Source: JAJFJD01 sp965228975 (GTDB lineage: Bacteria > Pseudomonadota > Alphaproteobacteria > UBA8366). From it: DNA of 64,000 nt. The position numbers and the translations under genes were made by a program. The notes under the pieces are model-generated. The model searched no databases and was not told the origin of the DNA. It saw only the letters and a program-made list of their open reading frames with translations. Each line of letters starts with the position of its first letter. The first letter of the stretch is position 1. The DNA is taken from positions 4,030,001 through 4,094,000 of the forward strand of contig OZ245851.1 in the NCBI GenBank assembly GCA_965228975.1, written 5' to 3'. Positions 17,465 through 26,927 of this stretch are shown one piece after another.

Positions 17465-18433
17465 TCAGCAGCCGGCGACTCCTGCTTCCTTATAGTAGCG
17501 CTTGGCGCCCTCATGCAGCGGCAACGACAATCCCGTGCAAGCGCCTTTGAGCGTCACATTCTTGGCGGCTTTCGCCGTGCCGTGGAAAGCCTCCAGGTTT
17601 TCGAACAGGGTTTTCGTAACCTTATAGACCAAGTCGGCCGGCACGCCTTCGCTTGTGGAAAAGCCGAAAAAGATCGAAATGGTATTGATCGGTTCCTTAT
17701 TGACCTGATTCGACCCGTAGGTTCCCGGTCCAATCGACGCCGGGAGCAGGCCGGGACCATAGGTTTTCACGATCGAGTCCACCGCACTCTGATCCATGTT
17801 CACCAATCGCACCTTGCGCACGGCGGTGATCTCCTGGACCGCACTCATCGGCGGCAATCCCATTGTGAGATGGGCATCGACGGCCTTATCCCGCAGCGAG
17901 CCGAACCCGCCGCTGAACCCCGGCGTCAGTTCCTTCAGGTCGCCTTTCTTGAGACCGTGCGCCTCGAAGAAATACCGCGCAAAGGTCTGGGTCGTGCTCG
18001 CCGCCGAGCCGACGGAGATTTTCTTACCCTTGAAATCCTTAACCGACGAGATTCCGGATTCCGCAAGCGTCAGCCATTGGAACGACCCAAACGGATAGGC
18101 TAGCACAGCGCGCAAATTCTTCTTCGGTCCTTCCTTTTCGAAGCGGCGCTGGCCCTTATAGGCCCAGGCACCGACCGGCCCGCCGAGACCCCAAGCGAAT
18201 TCGGCACCGTCCTTGGCCAGAATACGGGCTTGCGCGACCATGCCTTTCGCGGATTGCGGCGTGGCATCGATGCCGGCCTTATCCTTCAGAATCTTGCTGA
18301 GGCCGACCGCGAATTGATAGGGCTGTCCCTTCACGCCGCCGCCAAGGATCGTCACTTTCTCCGCCGCGAGGGCGTTCGGGGCCGCGTAGCCGGCAATCGC
18401 CAGCGCCGCCGCAAAGATGATTCCGTGTCGCAT
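17465..18433 (-). CDS. TAXI-family TRAP transporter solute receptor
   Basis: 322-residue periplasmic receptor. Signal peptide MRHGIIFAAALAIAGYAAPNALA-AEK, then the TAXI-type fold beginning VTILGGGVKGQPYQFAVGLSKIL. The chosen ATG at 18433 has GGGAGG upstream; an upstream extension to 18481 would spoil the signal peptide. It binds the substrate and hands it to the fused permease downstream. TAXI receptors often bind dicarboxylates or amino acids such as glutamate; the ligand here is unknown. Confidence 0.92.
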   Translation of the reverse strand: MRHGIIFAAALAIAGYAAPNALAAEKVTILGGGVKGQPYQFAVGLSKILKDKAGIDATPQSAKGMVAQARILAKDGAEFAWGLGGPVGAWAYKGQRRFEKEGPKKNLRAVLAYPFGSFQWLTLAESGISSVKDFKGKKISVGSAASTTQTFARYFFEAHGLKKGDLKELTPGFSGGFGSLRDKAVDAHLTMGLPPMSAVQEITAVRKVRLVNMDQSAVDSIVKTYGPGLLPASIGPGTYGSNQVNKEPINTISIFFGFSTSEGVPADLVYKVTKTLFENLEAFHGTAKAAKNVTLKGACTGLSLPLHEGAKRYYKEAGVAGC

Positions 18434-18494
18434 GGTTTTCCTCCCTTGTTTGTGTTGGTTGATTACGATTGAGCCGGCCAAGCCATGTCACTGC

Positions 18495-18959
18495 TTACGG
18501 CCGGTTAATGATCCATTCTTCGGTAATCTTCGTGCCGGACTCGCGAATGACCTTGGATATCGGGCAAAACTTCGCGAGGTTCGTCTTGATCGTCTCGATG
18601 GCCGCGTCGTCGGCGTCGGTCGTCATGGCGATCGTCAGCGCGATCTCGGGAAACGGAACGGCAATCTCCTCTTTCATATCCGCGCCGCGCCGGTCGAATT
18701 TCGCTTCGGCGTCGACCGTCATGGCCTGCACCGTGACACCGTTCGCCGCGGCGATCTTCTGACTGATCCGGTTGGTGCAGCCGAGAAGGGCCGCGATCAT
18801 CGTCTGGGTCGGCGACATCCCTTTACCGGACCCTCCCCGCTCCAATGGTTCGTCGACAACCATGGTCAGGCTATCCGCGGATACGTCGGTCCGCGCGTGG
18901 GTCGTGCACTCGCCGTGCAGTTTCATCGTTACGACGGTTTTTGGCTTTATGGTGACCAT
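18495..18959 (-). CDS. OsmC/Ohr-family protein
   Basis: 154-residue thiol peroxidase-family protein. Two cysteines at the expected places are seen: ALLGCTNRIS (about 67) and AKFCPISKVIRES (about 133), the redox pair that reduces organic hydroperoxides in OsmC/Ohr. The ATG at 18959 follows GGAGG; the longer open frame upstream overlaps the amidohydrolase gene and is rejected. It lies between two TRAP systems in one long minus-strand operon, 22 bases after the amidohydrolase stop; the functional link to transport is unclear. Confidence 0.88.
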   Translation of the reverse strand: MVTIKPKTVVTMKLHGECTTHARTDVSADSLTMVVDEPLERGGSGKGMSPTQTMIAALLGCTNRISQKIAAANGVTVQAMTVDAEAKFDRRGADMKEEIAVPFPEIALTIAMTTDADDAAIETIKTNLAKFCPISKVIRESGTKITEEWIINRP

Positions 18960-18981
18960 CGAGGTCCCTCCTTCCACATTG

Positions 18982-19869
18982 CTACCCGAACCCGTAGAGC
19001 CGTGTCGGGTTGTCGACCAGGATGCGCTTCCGCATCGCCGCGTCCGGCGCAAAATCCATCAACATGTTCAGTAAATCGCCATCGTTCGGCATCTGCATCT
19101 GTACGAAAGGATGCGGCCAGTCGCTGCCCCACAACACGCGATCGGGCGCCGTTTCAATCAACGCCGCCGCATACGGCTGAACATCGTCATAGGGCGTCGT
19201 GGCCATAGTGGTGATCCGATATGTGCCGGTCAGCTTGACCCAAGCGCGACCATCGCTCAGCAGACCGAGAAAATCCTGAAATCCCGGATTATCCAGCCCC
19301 TTGTCGGTCTTCATGTAGCCGAGATGACCGAAAACGATATCGACGGGGAAGCGCGCGAAAGTTTTCCGCAAGTCGGGGAAGTCCGAAACATGGATCAGCA
19401 CCTCGATATGCCAACCGAAGTCGCGAATTCGGTCGCCCATATGTTCCACGGCGCTCATGTCGCGGAACGGCATCCCGCCCTTATCGACGATGTTCACGCG
19501 GATGCCGCGCACGCCAGCGTCGTTCAGCCGCTCCAATTCGGCGTCGCTCACCGATTCGTCGACGGCCGCGACGGCGCGCAGACGATCGGGTTCCCGGGCG
19601 ACCGCATCCAACATCGCGGAATTATCGGTGCCGTAGACGCTCGGCTGCGTCAGGACGCCACGCTCCATGCCGAGCACCGCATGCAGCCGCAGAAAGTCCT
19701 CGAGGGACGCGTCCGGCGGCGTATAACCCCGGCGCGGCGAGTATTCATACTTCGATTCCGGGCCGAAAATATGGGCATGCGTATCGCACGCAAGCGGTGG
19801 AATCTCGAAATTCGGTTTCTTCGGATCCGGGTCCGGACCTTGGCAGACAGGTATGCTGTCCTGCGTCAT
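18982..19869 (-). CDS. Amidohydrolase-2 family protein, PDC-hydrolase-like
   Basis: 295-residue TIM-barrel hydrolase. It has the metal-site motif ACDTHAHIFGP near the N-terminus, HLGYMK in the middle and the late motif VLWGSDWPHPF. It resembles 2-pyrone-4,6-dicarboxylate lactonase (LigI) and related lactonases or decarboxylases of aromatic acid catabolism. ATG at 19869 follows GAGG; the open frame continues upstream into the permease gene and is not used. It sits 8 bases after permease 2 in the operon, so it may act on a transported cyclic acid or lactone. The exact substrate is not known. Confidence 0.85.
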   Translation of the reverse strand: MTQDSIPVCQGPDPDPKKPNFEIPPLACDTHAHIFGPESKYEYSPRRGYTPPDASLEDFLRLHAVLGMERGVLTQPSVYGTDNSAMLDAVAREPDRLRAVAAVDESVSDAELERLNDAGVRGIRVNIVDKGGMPFRDMSAVEHMGDRIRDFGWHIEVLIHVSDFPDLRKTFARFPVDIVFGHLGYMKTDKGLDNPGFQDFLGLLSDGRAWVKLTGTYRITTMATTPYDDVQPYAAALIETAPDRVLWGSDWPHPFVQMQMPNDGDLLNMLMDFAPDAAMRKRILVDNPTRLYGFG

Positions 19870-19877
19870 TCTTATCC

Positions 19878-21869
19878 TCACTTTTCCTTTTCTGCTGCAA
19901 CGAGAAGGTCGGCAGGTCCGCGGCGCTGCCACAGATAGACCGCGGCGAGGCCGCAGATACCGACGATGTTCAAGAGACGGCCGTCGAGCGACGCCACAAA
20001 GGGCTGATCCGCCGGCCAGAAACAAAACAGACTGATGAGGCCCAACGCCACCCAGTCGGACAGATGCGTTTCACGGTGCAGGAAGCCGACGGTCCAAGCG
20101 GAGAAAGCGATCGTCCCCACAGCGGCCACCGCCATCGTCCACAAGCCCGCGGTGACGCTGCCGGTCATCAGGATCGGCGTGAAGGCGAACAGCAACGGCA
20201 CCACATATAGCATCTTGGCGAAACGGAAACTCGCCCAGGCCGTCTGCCAGGGGTCCGCCTTGGCGATCGATGCCGCCACAAACGCGCCGAGACAAACCGG
20301 CGGCGTGATGTTGGAATCCTGGCTCAGCCAGAACACGATCATATGCGCCGCGATCAACGCAACGCCGAGTTCCTGCAGGGCCGGCCCGGCGATCACGACG
20401 AGCACCAGGTAGGACGCGGTGATCGGCAACGCCATGCCTAAGATCAGCGACGCCAGCGCCACGAGCAGGACGGCGATCAACAGACTGCCGTCCGACAGCT
20501 GCACCATCAACAGGCTCATCTTCAGGCCGACGCCCGTCATCGCCATCATCCCGACGATCAAGCCGATGCCCGCCGCGGCCGCGCCGATGCCGAGTGCGTT
20601 GGTCGTCCCCTCGACCAATGTTTCCGCCAGCGTACGCGGGCCCATGATCTCGTCCGGCCGCGCGCCCAACCCGAACCGGGCGCACGCGATCCGGGTCCAA
20701 TTGATCAGCACCGTGCTACCGATCGCCATAACGGCGCACCAATCCGGCGAATAGCCGGCGATTAGAAAGGCGAGCAACACGGCGAAGGGAACGATGTGAT
20801 ACCAACCGCCCCGCAGCACATCCATCGCGGGCGAGGTCTCCTCCTCGGCCACGCCGCTGATCCCGTACTTACGCGCCTCGAAATGGACGATCAGCCAGAT
20901 CGAGCCCAGATACAGCAGGGCCGGCACCGCGGCGACGGCGATGATCTCGACGTAAGGAATGCCGGTAATCTCCGCCATGATAAAGACGCCGGATCCCATG
21001 ACCGGCGGCAGGAGCTGCCCACCGAGCGACGCCGAATTCTCGACGGCGCCCGCGACATGCGGCCGGAACCCGACCCGCTTCATCAGCGGGATCGTGAGGT
21101 TCCCCGTCGACACCACATTGGCCAGGCTGCTGCCCGAGATCGACCCGAAGACCGCCGACGCGGCGACCGACACCTTGGCCGGTCCACCAGGGGACCGGCC
21201 CGCGAGCGCCATCGGCAGATCGATGAAGAAGCGGCCCATCCCCGACCGCTGCATGAACGCGCCGAAGAAGATGAAGATCAGCACGTAATTCGCCATGACG
21301 CTGGTCATGACCCCGAAGATTCCCTCCTGCGAATAAAGGCTGTAATTGACGATCTGAGCGATATCCGCTCCGCGGTGCGCGACGGAGTCGGGAAAGATCC
21401 AGCCGAAATAGGCATAGAAGAGAGCGAATAGCGCAATAGCGGGAATCCAAGGGCCGATACCGCGCCGCGCCGCCTCGAGTGCAAGCAGCACCGAGCAGCC
21501 CGAGACGAGCGTGTCGGTCAACGTCCACGCACCGGCCCGCTCGATCAACGGTAGATACTCGATAATGTAATAACCGAGGCACAGAATGGCCGCCGCGATC
21601 AACACCATGTCCAGAACGCGGCGGGACCGTCTAAAAACCGGCGACCGATTCGAGAAGACGGCGAAGGCCAGCACCCACATGACGAGGGTGAAGACGCCGA
21701 GATGGATTTGATCTTCCGCGATACCCGGCCCGGCCGACCAGATCACGAAGACACCGAAGCACACGGCGATAAACCGGTAGGCGCTCCCCCAGAGCCCGTC
21801 AGGCAATGCTTCGGGAATGCCGATCGATGGTGGCGGCTTTTCGACCGCTATGTCGTCTTGCGACCGCAT
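19878..21869 (-). CDS. TRAP transporter fused permease (TAXI-associated), second system
   Basis: 663-residue fused DctQM permease, about 130 residues shorter than the first copy at 14978-17365. Signature stretches include GVMTSVMANYVLIFIFFGAFM, FGSISGSSLANVVSTGNLTIPLM, GMALPITASYLVLVVIAGPAL and DSNITPPVCLGAFVAASIAKADP. A GTG at 21872 immediately precedes the ATG at 21869; neither has a clear ribosome site. It pairs with the receptor at 21936-22934. The two systems are diverged paralogues, so they probably handle different substrates. Confidence 0.92.
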   Translation of the reverse strand: MRSQDDIAVEKPPPSIGIPEALPDGLWGSAYRFIAVCFGVFVIWSAGPGIAEDQIHLGVFTLVMWVLAFAVFSNRSPVFRRSRRVLDMVLIAAAILCLGYYIIEYLPLIERAGAWTLTDTLVSGCSVLLALEAARRGIGPWIPAIALFALFYAYFGWIFPDSVAHRGADIAQIVNYSLYSQEGIFGVMTSVMANYVLIFIFFGAFMQRSGMGRFFIDLPMALAGRSPGGPAKVSVAASAVFGSISGSSLANVVSTGNLTIPLMKRVGFRPHVAGAVENSASLGGQLLPPVMGSGVFIMAEITGIPYVEIIAVAAVPALLYLGSIWLIVHFEARKYGISGVAEEETSPAMDVLRGGWYHIVPFAVLLAFLIAGYSPDWCAVMAIGSTVLINWTRIACARFGLGARPDEIMGPRTLAETLVEGTTNALGIGAAAAGIGLIVGMMAMTGVGLKMSLLMVQLSDGSLLIAVLLVALASLILGMALPITASYLVLVVIAGPALQELGVALIAAHMIVFWLSQDSNITPPVCLGAFVAASIAKADPWQTAWASFRFAKMLYVVPLLFAFTPILMTGSVTAGLWTMAVAAVGTIAFSAWTVGFLHRETHLSDWVALGLISLFCFWPADQPFVASLDGRLLNIVGICGLAAVYLWQRRGPADLLVAAEKEK

Positions 21870-21886
21870 CACGACCGCGGCGGCGT

Positions 21887-21902
21887 CCCGGCGAACGCCG
21901 GG
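21887..21902 (-). promoter_or_regulatory. Short GC-rich hairpin between TAXI receptor 2 and permease 2
   Basis: CCCGGCG (21887-21893) pairs with CGCCGGG (21896-21902), next to further GC-rich self-complementary sequence (GCGGCGCCGC), in the 66-base spacer between receptor and permease. The position is the same as in the other two transporter operons; the stem is weaker. Confidence 0.4.
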
Positions 21903-21935
21903 CGCGGCGCCGCTGCCCCTTGCCGAACGACGCCG

Positions 21936-22934
21936 TTACTTCGGCATCAGATCGGCGGGAATGCTTACACCCTGTTCTTTCCAGAACTTCACGGCGCCCG
22001 GATGCATCGGCACGGTGATCGAGCGCAATCCGTTAGCCTTGGTCATCTGTTTGACGATCTTGCCGGCCGATTTCATCAGGAACGCCTTGCCCTCGGCAGA
22101 ATAGACCGCATTCATGATCTTGTAGACCGTATCGGCGGACACGCCGGCATTCGCGATCATGACCGTGCCGGTCCCGAAGGTGGCCGTATCGGCGTCCACA
22201 TTCGGATACACGCTGGCCGGAATCATCGTCGGTCCGAAATAGGGATACTTCTTGTAGAAGCCGGATTTCCGCGCCGGGGCATCCATATCGATGAAACGGA
22301 TCTTAATCGACGACGCGGTATCGCGGATCATCGCATTGCCCAGACCCGGATGCCAGTTATAGGCCGCGATTTTACCGTTCTTCAGCGCTTCCGGGCTCTT
22401 TTTGCCCGCATAAACCGCTTTGAACTTTCCCCAAAGGCCGATGTGTTCCAGCAGAGCCGTCAGATTCTTCGCGGACCCGGAGCCCGGACCGCCCATGGAG
22501 ATCGTCTTGCCTTGGATGTCTTCGAGCTTCTTGATGTCACTGTCTGCGGGAACGACGAAATGACCGACCGACCCGAACAGAAAAGTAAGGGCACGCACGT
22601 CGGTCTGCGCTGACTTGAAGGAACCCTCGCCGCGATAACCCTGATAGAGATCGCTCGCGAAGACCAAGCCCAGCTGCGCCCGTCCGGCATTCACGGTGCG
22701 CGTGTTGTCGATCGATCCGGCGGACGCCTCGGCCGATGCCTTCAATCCGGCCACGTTCTGCGACAGATACACCGCCCAGGCGCTGGCCGTCCGGTTGAAC
22801 GCGCCGCGGACCTGACCGCCACGGATGGTGATGCTTTCATCGGCCGCAACGACCGGCGCAGTTCCCAGCAACGTCCCCGCCGCCAACGCCAACACCGCTG
22901 CAGTGCCCAATACCGTCGTTCTGCGTGCAAACAT
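21936..22934 (-). CDS. TAXI-family TRAP transporter solute receptor, second system
   Basis: 332-residue periplasmic receptor. Signal peptide MFARRTTVLGTAAVLALAAGTLLGTAPVVA, then SITIRGGQVRGAFNRTASAWAVYL, the glycine-rich TAXI ligand-binding start. Later family features include SMGGPGSGSAKNLTALLEHIGL. ATG at 22934 has GGGAGG upstream; the upstream open extension to 23033 is rejected. It is the first gene of a probable six-gene minus-strand operon running to 14978 (receptor, permease, amidohydrolase, OsmC, receptor, permease). Confidence 0.92.
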   Translation of the reverse strand: MFARRTTVLGTAAVLALAAGTLLGTAPVVAADESITIRGGQVRGAFNRTASAWAVYLSQNVAGLKASAEASAGSIDNTRTVNAGRAQLGLVFASDLYQGYRGEGSFKSAQTDVRALTFLFGSVGHFVVPADSDIKKLEDIQGKTISMGGPGSGSAKNLTALLEHIGLWGKFKAVYAGKKSPEALKNGKIAAYNWHPGLGNAMIRDTASSIKIRFIDMDAPARKSGFYKKYPYFGPTMIPASVYPNVDADTATFGTGTVMIANAGVSADTVYKIMNAVYSAEGKAFLMKSAGKIVKQMTKANGLRSITVPMHPGAVKFWKEQGVSIPADLMPK

Positions 22935-23134
22935 TCTCGTCCTCCCAAGTTTTCTGCGCCCGGCTTCGGTTCTATGCCGAAACTTCTTGGCATCGCGGGC
23001 GTGAGTGGCCTCACTACCCCATCCAGAGTCCATTGTCGGGGTAAACAGGACCCTGTGACAAACGATTGATCCTGACCCGTCGATTTAGAAAAGCTGAGTC
23101 GAGAATTGGCGAAATACTGCCTTATCCCGCAGTC

Positions 23135-23926
23135 TCACGCGGCATCGACCGCAGAATCGGTAATGTGAATACCGCCACTTGGACGAATATCCATCAGCCG
23201 CACGGGATGGGGGACCGAGCAGATCGCGGGGACGACGGAGTAGCAGACCCCGCTCGGCCCCATGAACAGGCTGCCCGGGTGATAGTGACCGGACAACACC
23301 GCCACCACCCGGTCCGAGCCGTCGATTGCCTTGGCCATCGCGCGGGACGTGCTGTAGTCGTACTGCGACCGCATGAAGGTCGGTGGTTCCACCATATAAT
23401 GCTGCAGGTGGATTTGTGGCAGGTCGTGATCCGGATCGGCCAGCACCGTATCGAACAGATTGGCCTCGGCCCCGTCGCGATAGGGCGTGCGCGCCGCGTC
23501 CAGGTCGTCGCAAAAACTGACGAAACGGAATCCGGCATGATCGATCACCGGCGCCGATTCCGGGAATACCTTGTGAACGAGGTCGACGACGTCGTGGTTT
23601 CCGGGAATCACGACGAAGGGCGTATCCATGGCCAACATACGATCGCGCACTAGGCGGTAGTCCGCCTCGGCTTGCTCCAGTGCTTCGGCCAAGGCGCCGG
23701 CGTCCTCGACATCGCCCGCCACCACCGGATCCGGCACGTCGAGCAGGTCGCCGGTGAAGACGATAACGTCCGGCTCGAACTCGTCGAGACGATCGGCCAG
23801 ACGCTCCAGCACCGCCGGCATCTCCCGCGACAACCGCTCGGTGCGGTCGGCCGTACCCGGCTGGTGCCACCGCAGATGCATGTCCGTCAAATGAAGCACG
23901 CGGGTCGCATCGTCAGGTTTTATCAT
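23135..23926 (-). CDS. Calcineurin-like metallophosphoesterase, CpdA-like
   Basis: 263-residue phosphoesterase. All metal-site motifs are present: LHLTDMHL (D-x-H), VFTGDLLD (GD), VIPGNHD (GNHD), the histidine in QIHLQHYM, and SGHYHPGS (GHxH). Relatives hydrolyse cyclic AMP (CpdA) or other phosphodiesters. ATG at 23926 is used; a start at 23968 would overlap the antiporter gene. It is 13 bases downstream of the antiporter and probably co-transcribed. Confidence 0.88.
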   Translation of the reverse strand: MIKPDDATRVLHLTDMHLRWHQPGTADRTERLSREMPAVLERLADRLDEFEPDVIVFTGDLLDVPDPVVAGDVEDAGALAEALEQAEADYRLVRDRMLAMDTPFVVIPGNHDVVDLVHKVFPESAPVIDHAGFRFVSFCDDLDAARTPYRDGAEANLFDTVLADPDHDLPQIHLQHYMVEPPTFMRSQYDYSTSRAMAKAIDGSDRVVAVLSGHYHPGSLFMGPSGVCYSVVPAICSVPHPVRLMDIRPSGGIHITDSAVDAA

Positions 23927-23939
23927 CCGATCGTTTCCC

Positions 23940-25049
23940 CTACGGATCCAGTTCGGCCGGCCGGTCACGCAACAGGATCACCGGAATCGCTGCGCTGCCC
24001 ATCACGACCATCAACATCATAATGTAGAGGTCCTGGGTAAGGACGCCAATCTTCAGGCCGACCGTCGCGGAAATCAGCCCGAAGCTGAGACGGTAGTTGA
24101 ACAGGGCGCCGATGAACCGCCCCGACGCGTCGACCAGCATCCGGCCGGGCACCGCCGACCCGATGAACTTCAACGAACAGGCGACAATGAACAGGATCAA
24201 CGCCGAGCCCAGTACGTCCCACGTCAAAAGCCGGGCATCGAACTGGGTACCGGCCTGCAGGAAGAAGACAGGGCCAAACAGGCTGAACACGACGCCTTTC
24301 AGCTTCTCTTCCAGGATTTCGTGTTCTTCCATCACTTCCGACATCACGATACCCAATCCGAAGGCGATGATCGCAGGATGGATGCCGCCGATCTTCTCGG
24401 CCATAAAACCCATGCCGACCAAGAGCACCAGCAGGAACCGCAGTTCCAGTTCGACGATAGACCCTTTGTAGCGGCGGAAAATCCATTTCCCCAGGCGCGG
24501 CAAACCGACAATCGCCGGGACGACGACGATCAGGAACAACGCCGTGCCCCAACCCAACTCGCCTAAAAGAATCGCCAACAGGACCATGCTGATGACGTCG
24601 ACCACCGAGGCCGCGGCGAGCAGGACCTGTCCGGCTTCCTGATCCATCAGCCCCCGGTCTTTGAGCGCGTGATAGACCAACGCCAGCGACGTGGTCGACA
24701 ATCCAATTGACATCAGCCCCGACGCCAACAATTCGAGTTCGAACAGATACCGGCAGACGAGAAAGACGCCGATCATCGGCAGGAACAAGGAGAAGACACC
24801 GATGACCACGCTGGCGCGCCACGTCTTGCGAAGCCGGTCCACATCGATTTCGAAACCGGCCATGAACATCAGGCCAAGCATGCCGAGATTGGCCAGGAAA
24901 TGGAGCCAGTCGATCTGACCGATATCGGTGATGAAATAGGCCAGTATGATGCCGGCGAAAATCTCGACAATCGCGCTCGAAATGTTCAGTTCAAACGCCA
25001 GCGCGGCGGCGCCGACAAGGACAAGGGCAACAATCAGGGACGGATCCAT
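23940..25049 (-). CDS. Cation/proton antiporter, CPA2 (KefB-like) membrane domain
   Basis: 369-residue membrane protein with about 12 hydrophobic helices. It starts directly in a helix (SLIVALVLVGAAALAFELNI) and has the CPA2 features ANLGMLGLMFMAGFEID, LSTTSLALVYHALKD, ASVVDVISMVLLAIL (acidic residue in the transport helix) and GPVFFLQAGTQFD. Unlike full KefB/KefC there is no C-terminal nucleotide-binding domain. It probably exchanges Na+ or K+ for protons. Confidence 0.88.
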   Translation of the reverse strand: MDPSLIVALVLVGAAALAFELNISSAIVEIFAGIILAYFITDIGQIDWLHFLANLGMLGLMFMAGFEIDVDRLRKTWRASVVIGVFSLFLPMIGVFLVCRYLFELELLASGLMSIGLSTTSLALVYHALKDRGLMDQEAGQVLLAAASVVDVISMVLLAILLGELGWGTALFLIVVVPAIVGLPRLGKWIFRRYKGSIVELELRFLLVLLVGMGFMAEKIGGIHPAIIAFGLGIVMSEVMEEHEILEEKLKGVVFSLFGPVFFLQAGTQFDARLLTWDVLGSALILFIVACSLKFIGSAVPGRMLVDASGRFIGALFNYRLSFGLISATVGLKIGVLTQDLYIMMLMVVMGSAAIPVILLRDRPAELDP

Positions 25050-25382
25050 AACGATCCCCGCTCATTGTCCGTCGTGAAAATCGGTGCCAGCGGCGCTGTC
25101 ATACGGACCAGCCCGCCAAATCGTGCGCCGCCATGCGGCCCGTTCCGGATACCGCCGTCATGGATATCGCGAATAACTTCCCCCAAAAGGACCTCCCGCT
25201 TCGGCCATTCTCCGCAGCCTAAAGACCGGATATAGCCCTCTAAAGCATGTTGGCGGACGACGCAAATAAGATTGTCTCTGCCCAACGGCTTGCGCAAACG
25301 GGGCGCGCCAACTAAGGATTGTAGGCACGACATCTGAACGCGCGCGACCGCGCGACTATCGAACAGAATTGAGGAGTCCGTC
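25050..25382. other. Divergent intergenic region, 333 bp
   Basis: Spacer between the antiporter (-) and the ThDP enzyme (+). It must contain promoters for both, but no clear -35/-10 pair, repeat or RNA gene was seen. GAGGAGT at 25370-25376 is the ribosome site of the ThDP gene. Confidence 0.5.
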
Positions 25383-26927
25383 ATGAATGGCGCCGAAAGT
25401 CTGGTGCATACGCTGCTGCAGGGCGGTGTCGACGTTTGTTTTACCAATCCCGGAACGTCCGAAATGCATTTCGTCGCCGCGCTCGACAAGATCGACGGCA
25501 TGCGCTGCGTGCTCTGCCTGTTCGAGGGGGTGGTCAGCGGCGCTGCCGACGGCTACGCCCGCATGACCGGCAAGCCGGCGGCGACCCTGCTGCATCTGGG
25601 TCCCGGGCTGGGAAATGCACTTGCCAACCTGCACAACGCCAAGAAGGCACGGTCGCCGGTCGTCAACGTGGTCGGCGAGCATGCGACCTATCACATTCAG
25701 TACAACACCCCGCTGACCTCGGATATCGCGGGAATTGCCGGGCCGGTTTCCGCATGGGTGAAAGCGTCGCAGGACGCGCAATCGGTCGGACCGGACGGGG
25801 CGGAAGCCATCGCCGCCGCCCGCACCGCGCCGGGGCAGATCGCCACCCTGATCCTGCCGGCCAACACGGCCTGGGGCGAGGACGGCGTGATCGGCACCGT
25901 TCCGGACATTCCCGAGCGCGATTCCGTCGACGCCAACGAAATCGATGCGGCGGCCGAAATCCTGAAAGGCGACAAGCGCACGTTGCTGCTGCTCGGCGCC
26001 GGTGCCGTGTTCGAGGAACCTCTGGAACATGCGGGCACGATCGCCGCCGCAACCGGCTGTGACGTGATGGCGGAAGGCATGAATTCCCGGCTGCAGCGCG
26101 GCGCGGGCCGGTTGCCCGTCAACCGGATTCCCTATCCCGTCCCTCAGGCTTTGGAAGTCCTGAAACCTTACGAGCGCATTCTGCTGGTCGGTGCGGGGCG
26201 GCCCGCGGCCTTCTTCGCCTATCCCAACTCGCCCAGCCTGCTGGCGCCGGAAGGATGCGAGGTCATCACGCTGGCGGCACCGGAACAGGATTGCGCGGGC
26301 GCCATGGCGGCGTTGGCCGATGCGGTCGGCGCGAAGCCGAACACCGCGGCGCTGCAGCCGCCGGCGCGGCCGGACCGGCCGACCGGACCGATAACGCTGG
26401 AATCGATCGCGGCAGCCATCGGCGCGCTGTTGCCGGAAAACGCCGTTGTCGTCGACGAGAGCATCACCACCGGACGGAACTTCTACCCGACGACAGCGGG
26501 CGCGCCGCCGCATGACTGGCTGCAGAACCGCGGCGGTTCGATCGGACTCGGCCTGCCGATGGCGACCGGCGCCGCGGTCGCCTGCCCGGACCGCAAGGTG
26601 ATCTGCCTCGAAAGCGACGGCAGCGGCATGTACAACCCGCAGGCCCTGTGGACCCAGGCGCGTGAGAATCTCGACGTGACGACGCTGGTTTTCGCGAATC
26701 GCGCCTACAATATCTTGAAGGGCGAATTGGCCAATGTCGGTGCCGGTAATCCGGGGCCGCGCGCGCATGACATGCTGACGCTGGACCGCCCCGCCTTCGA
26801 TTGGGTCAGCCTGGCCAAGGGCTTCGGCATCGAAGCCGAACTGGTCGACAATGCCGACGACCTGTGCCGCGCCTTCGAACGCGGGATTGCCGTGGATGGC
26901 CCCTACCTGGTCGAAGTTTTGATCTAG
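25383..26927 (+). CDS. ThDP-dependent enzyme, acetolactate-synthase/benzoylformate-decarboxylase-like
   Basis: 514-residue thiamine diphosphate enzyme with the usual three domains. The catalytic glutamate is in LFEGVVSGAADGYARM (about E48); the central domain has LLLLGAGAVFEEPL; the cofactor motif reads ESDGSGMYN...FANRAYNI, the variant of GDG-N seen in the IlvB-like side branch of uncharacterised enzymes rather than true acetolactate synthase. The reaction is therefore a 2-oxo-acid decarboxylation or carboligation of unknown specificity. It ends with a TAG that overlaps the stop of the convergent amidohydrolase (shared CTAG). Confidence 0.85.
   Translation: MNGAESLVHTLLQGGVDVCFTNPGTSEMHFVAALDKIDGMRCVLCLFEGVVSGAADGYARMTGKPAATLLHLGPGLGNALANLHNAKKARSPVVNVVGEHATYHIQYNTPLTSDIAGIAGPVSAWVKASQDAQSVGPDGAEAIAAARTAPGQIATLILPANTAWGEDGVIGTVPDIPERDSVDANEIDAAAEILKGDKRTLLLLGAGAVFEEPLEHAGTIAAATGCDVMAEGMNSRLQRGAGRLPVNRIPYPVPQALEVLKPYERILLVGAGRPAAFFAYPNSPSLLAPEGCEVITLAAPEQDCAGAMAALADAVGAKPNTAALQPPARPDRPTGPITLESIAAAIGALLPENAVVVDESITTGRNFYPTTAGAPPHDWLQNRGGSIGLGLPMATGAAVACPDRKVICLESDGSGMYNPQALWTQARENLDVTTLVFANRAYNILKGELANVGAGNPGPRAHDMLTLDRPAFDWVSLAKGFGIEAELVDNADDLCRAFERGIAVDGPYLVEVLI

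Noticed and set aside
26630..26660. Missing GDG in the thiamine diphosphate motif as evidence of inactivation
   Set aside because: The E-S-D-G-S...N form is the normal variant in this side branch of the family.
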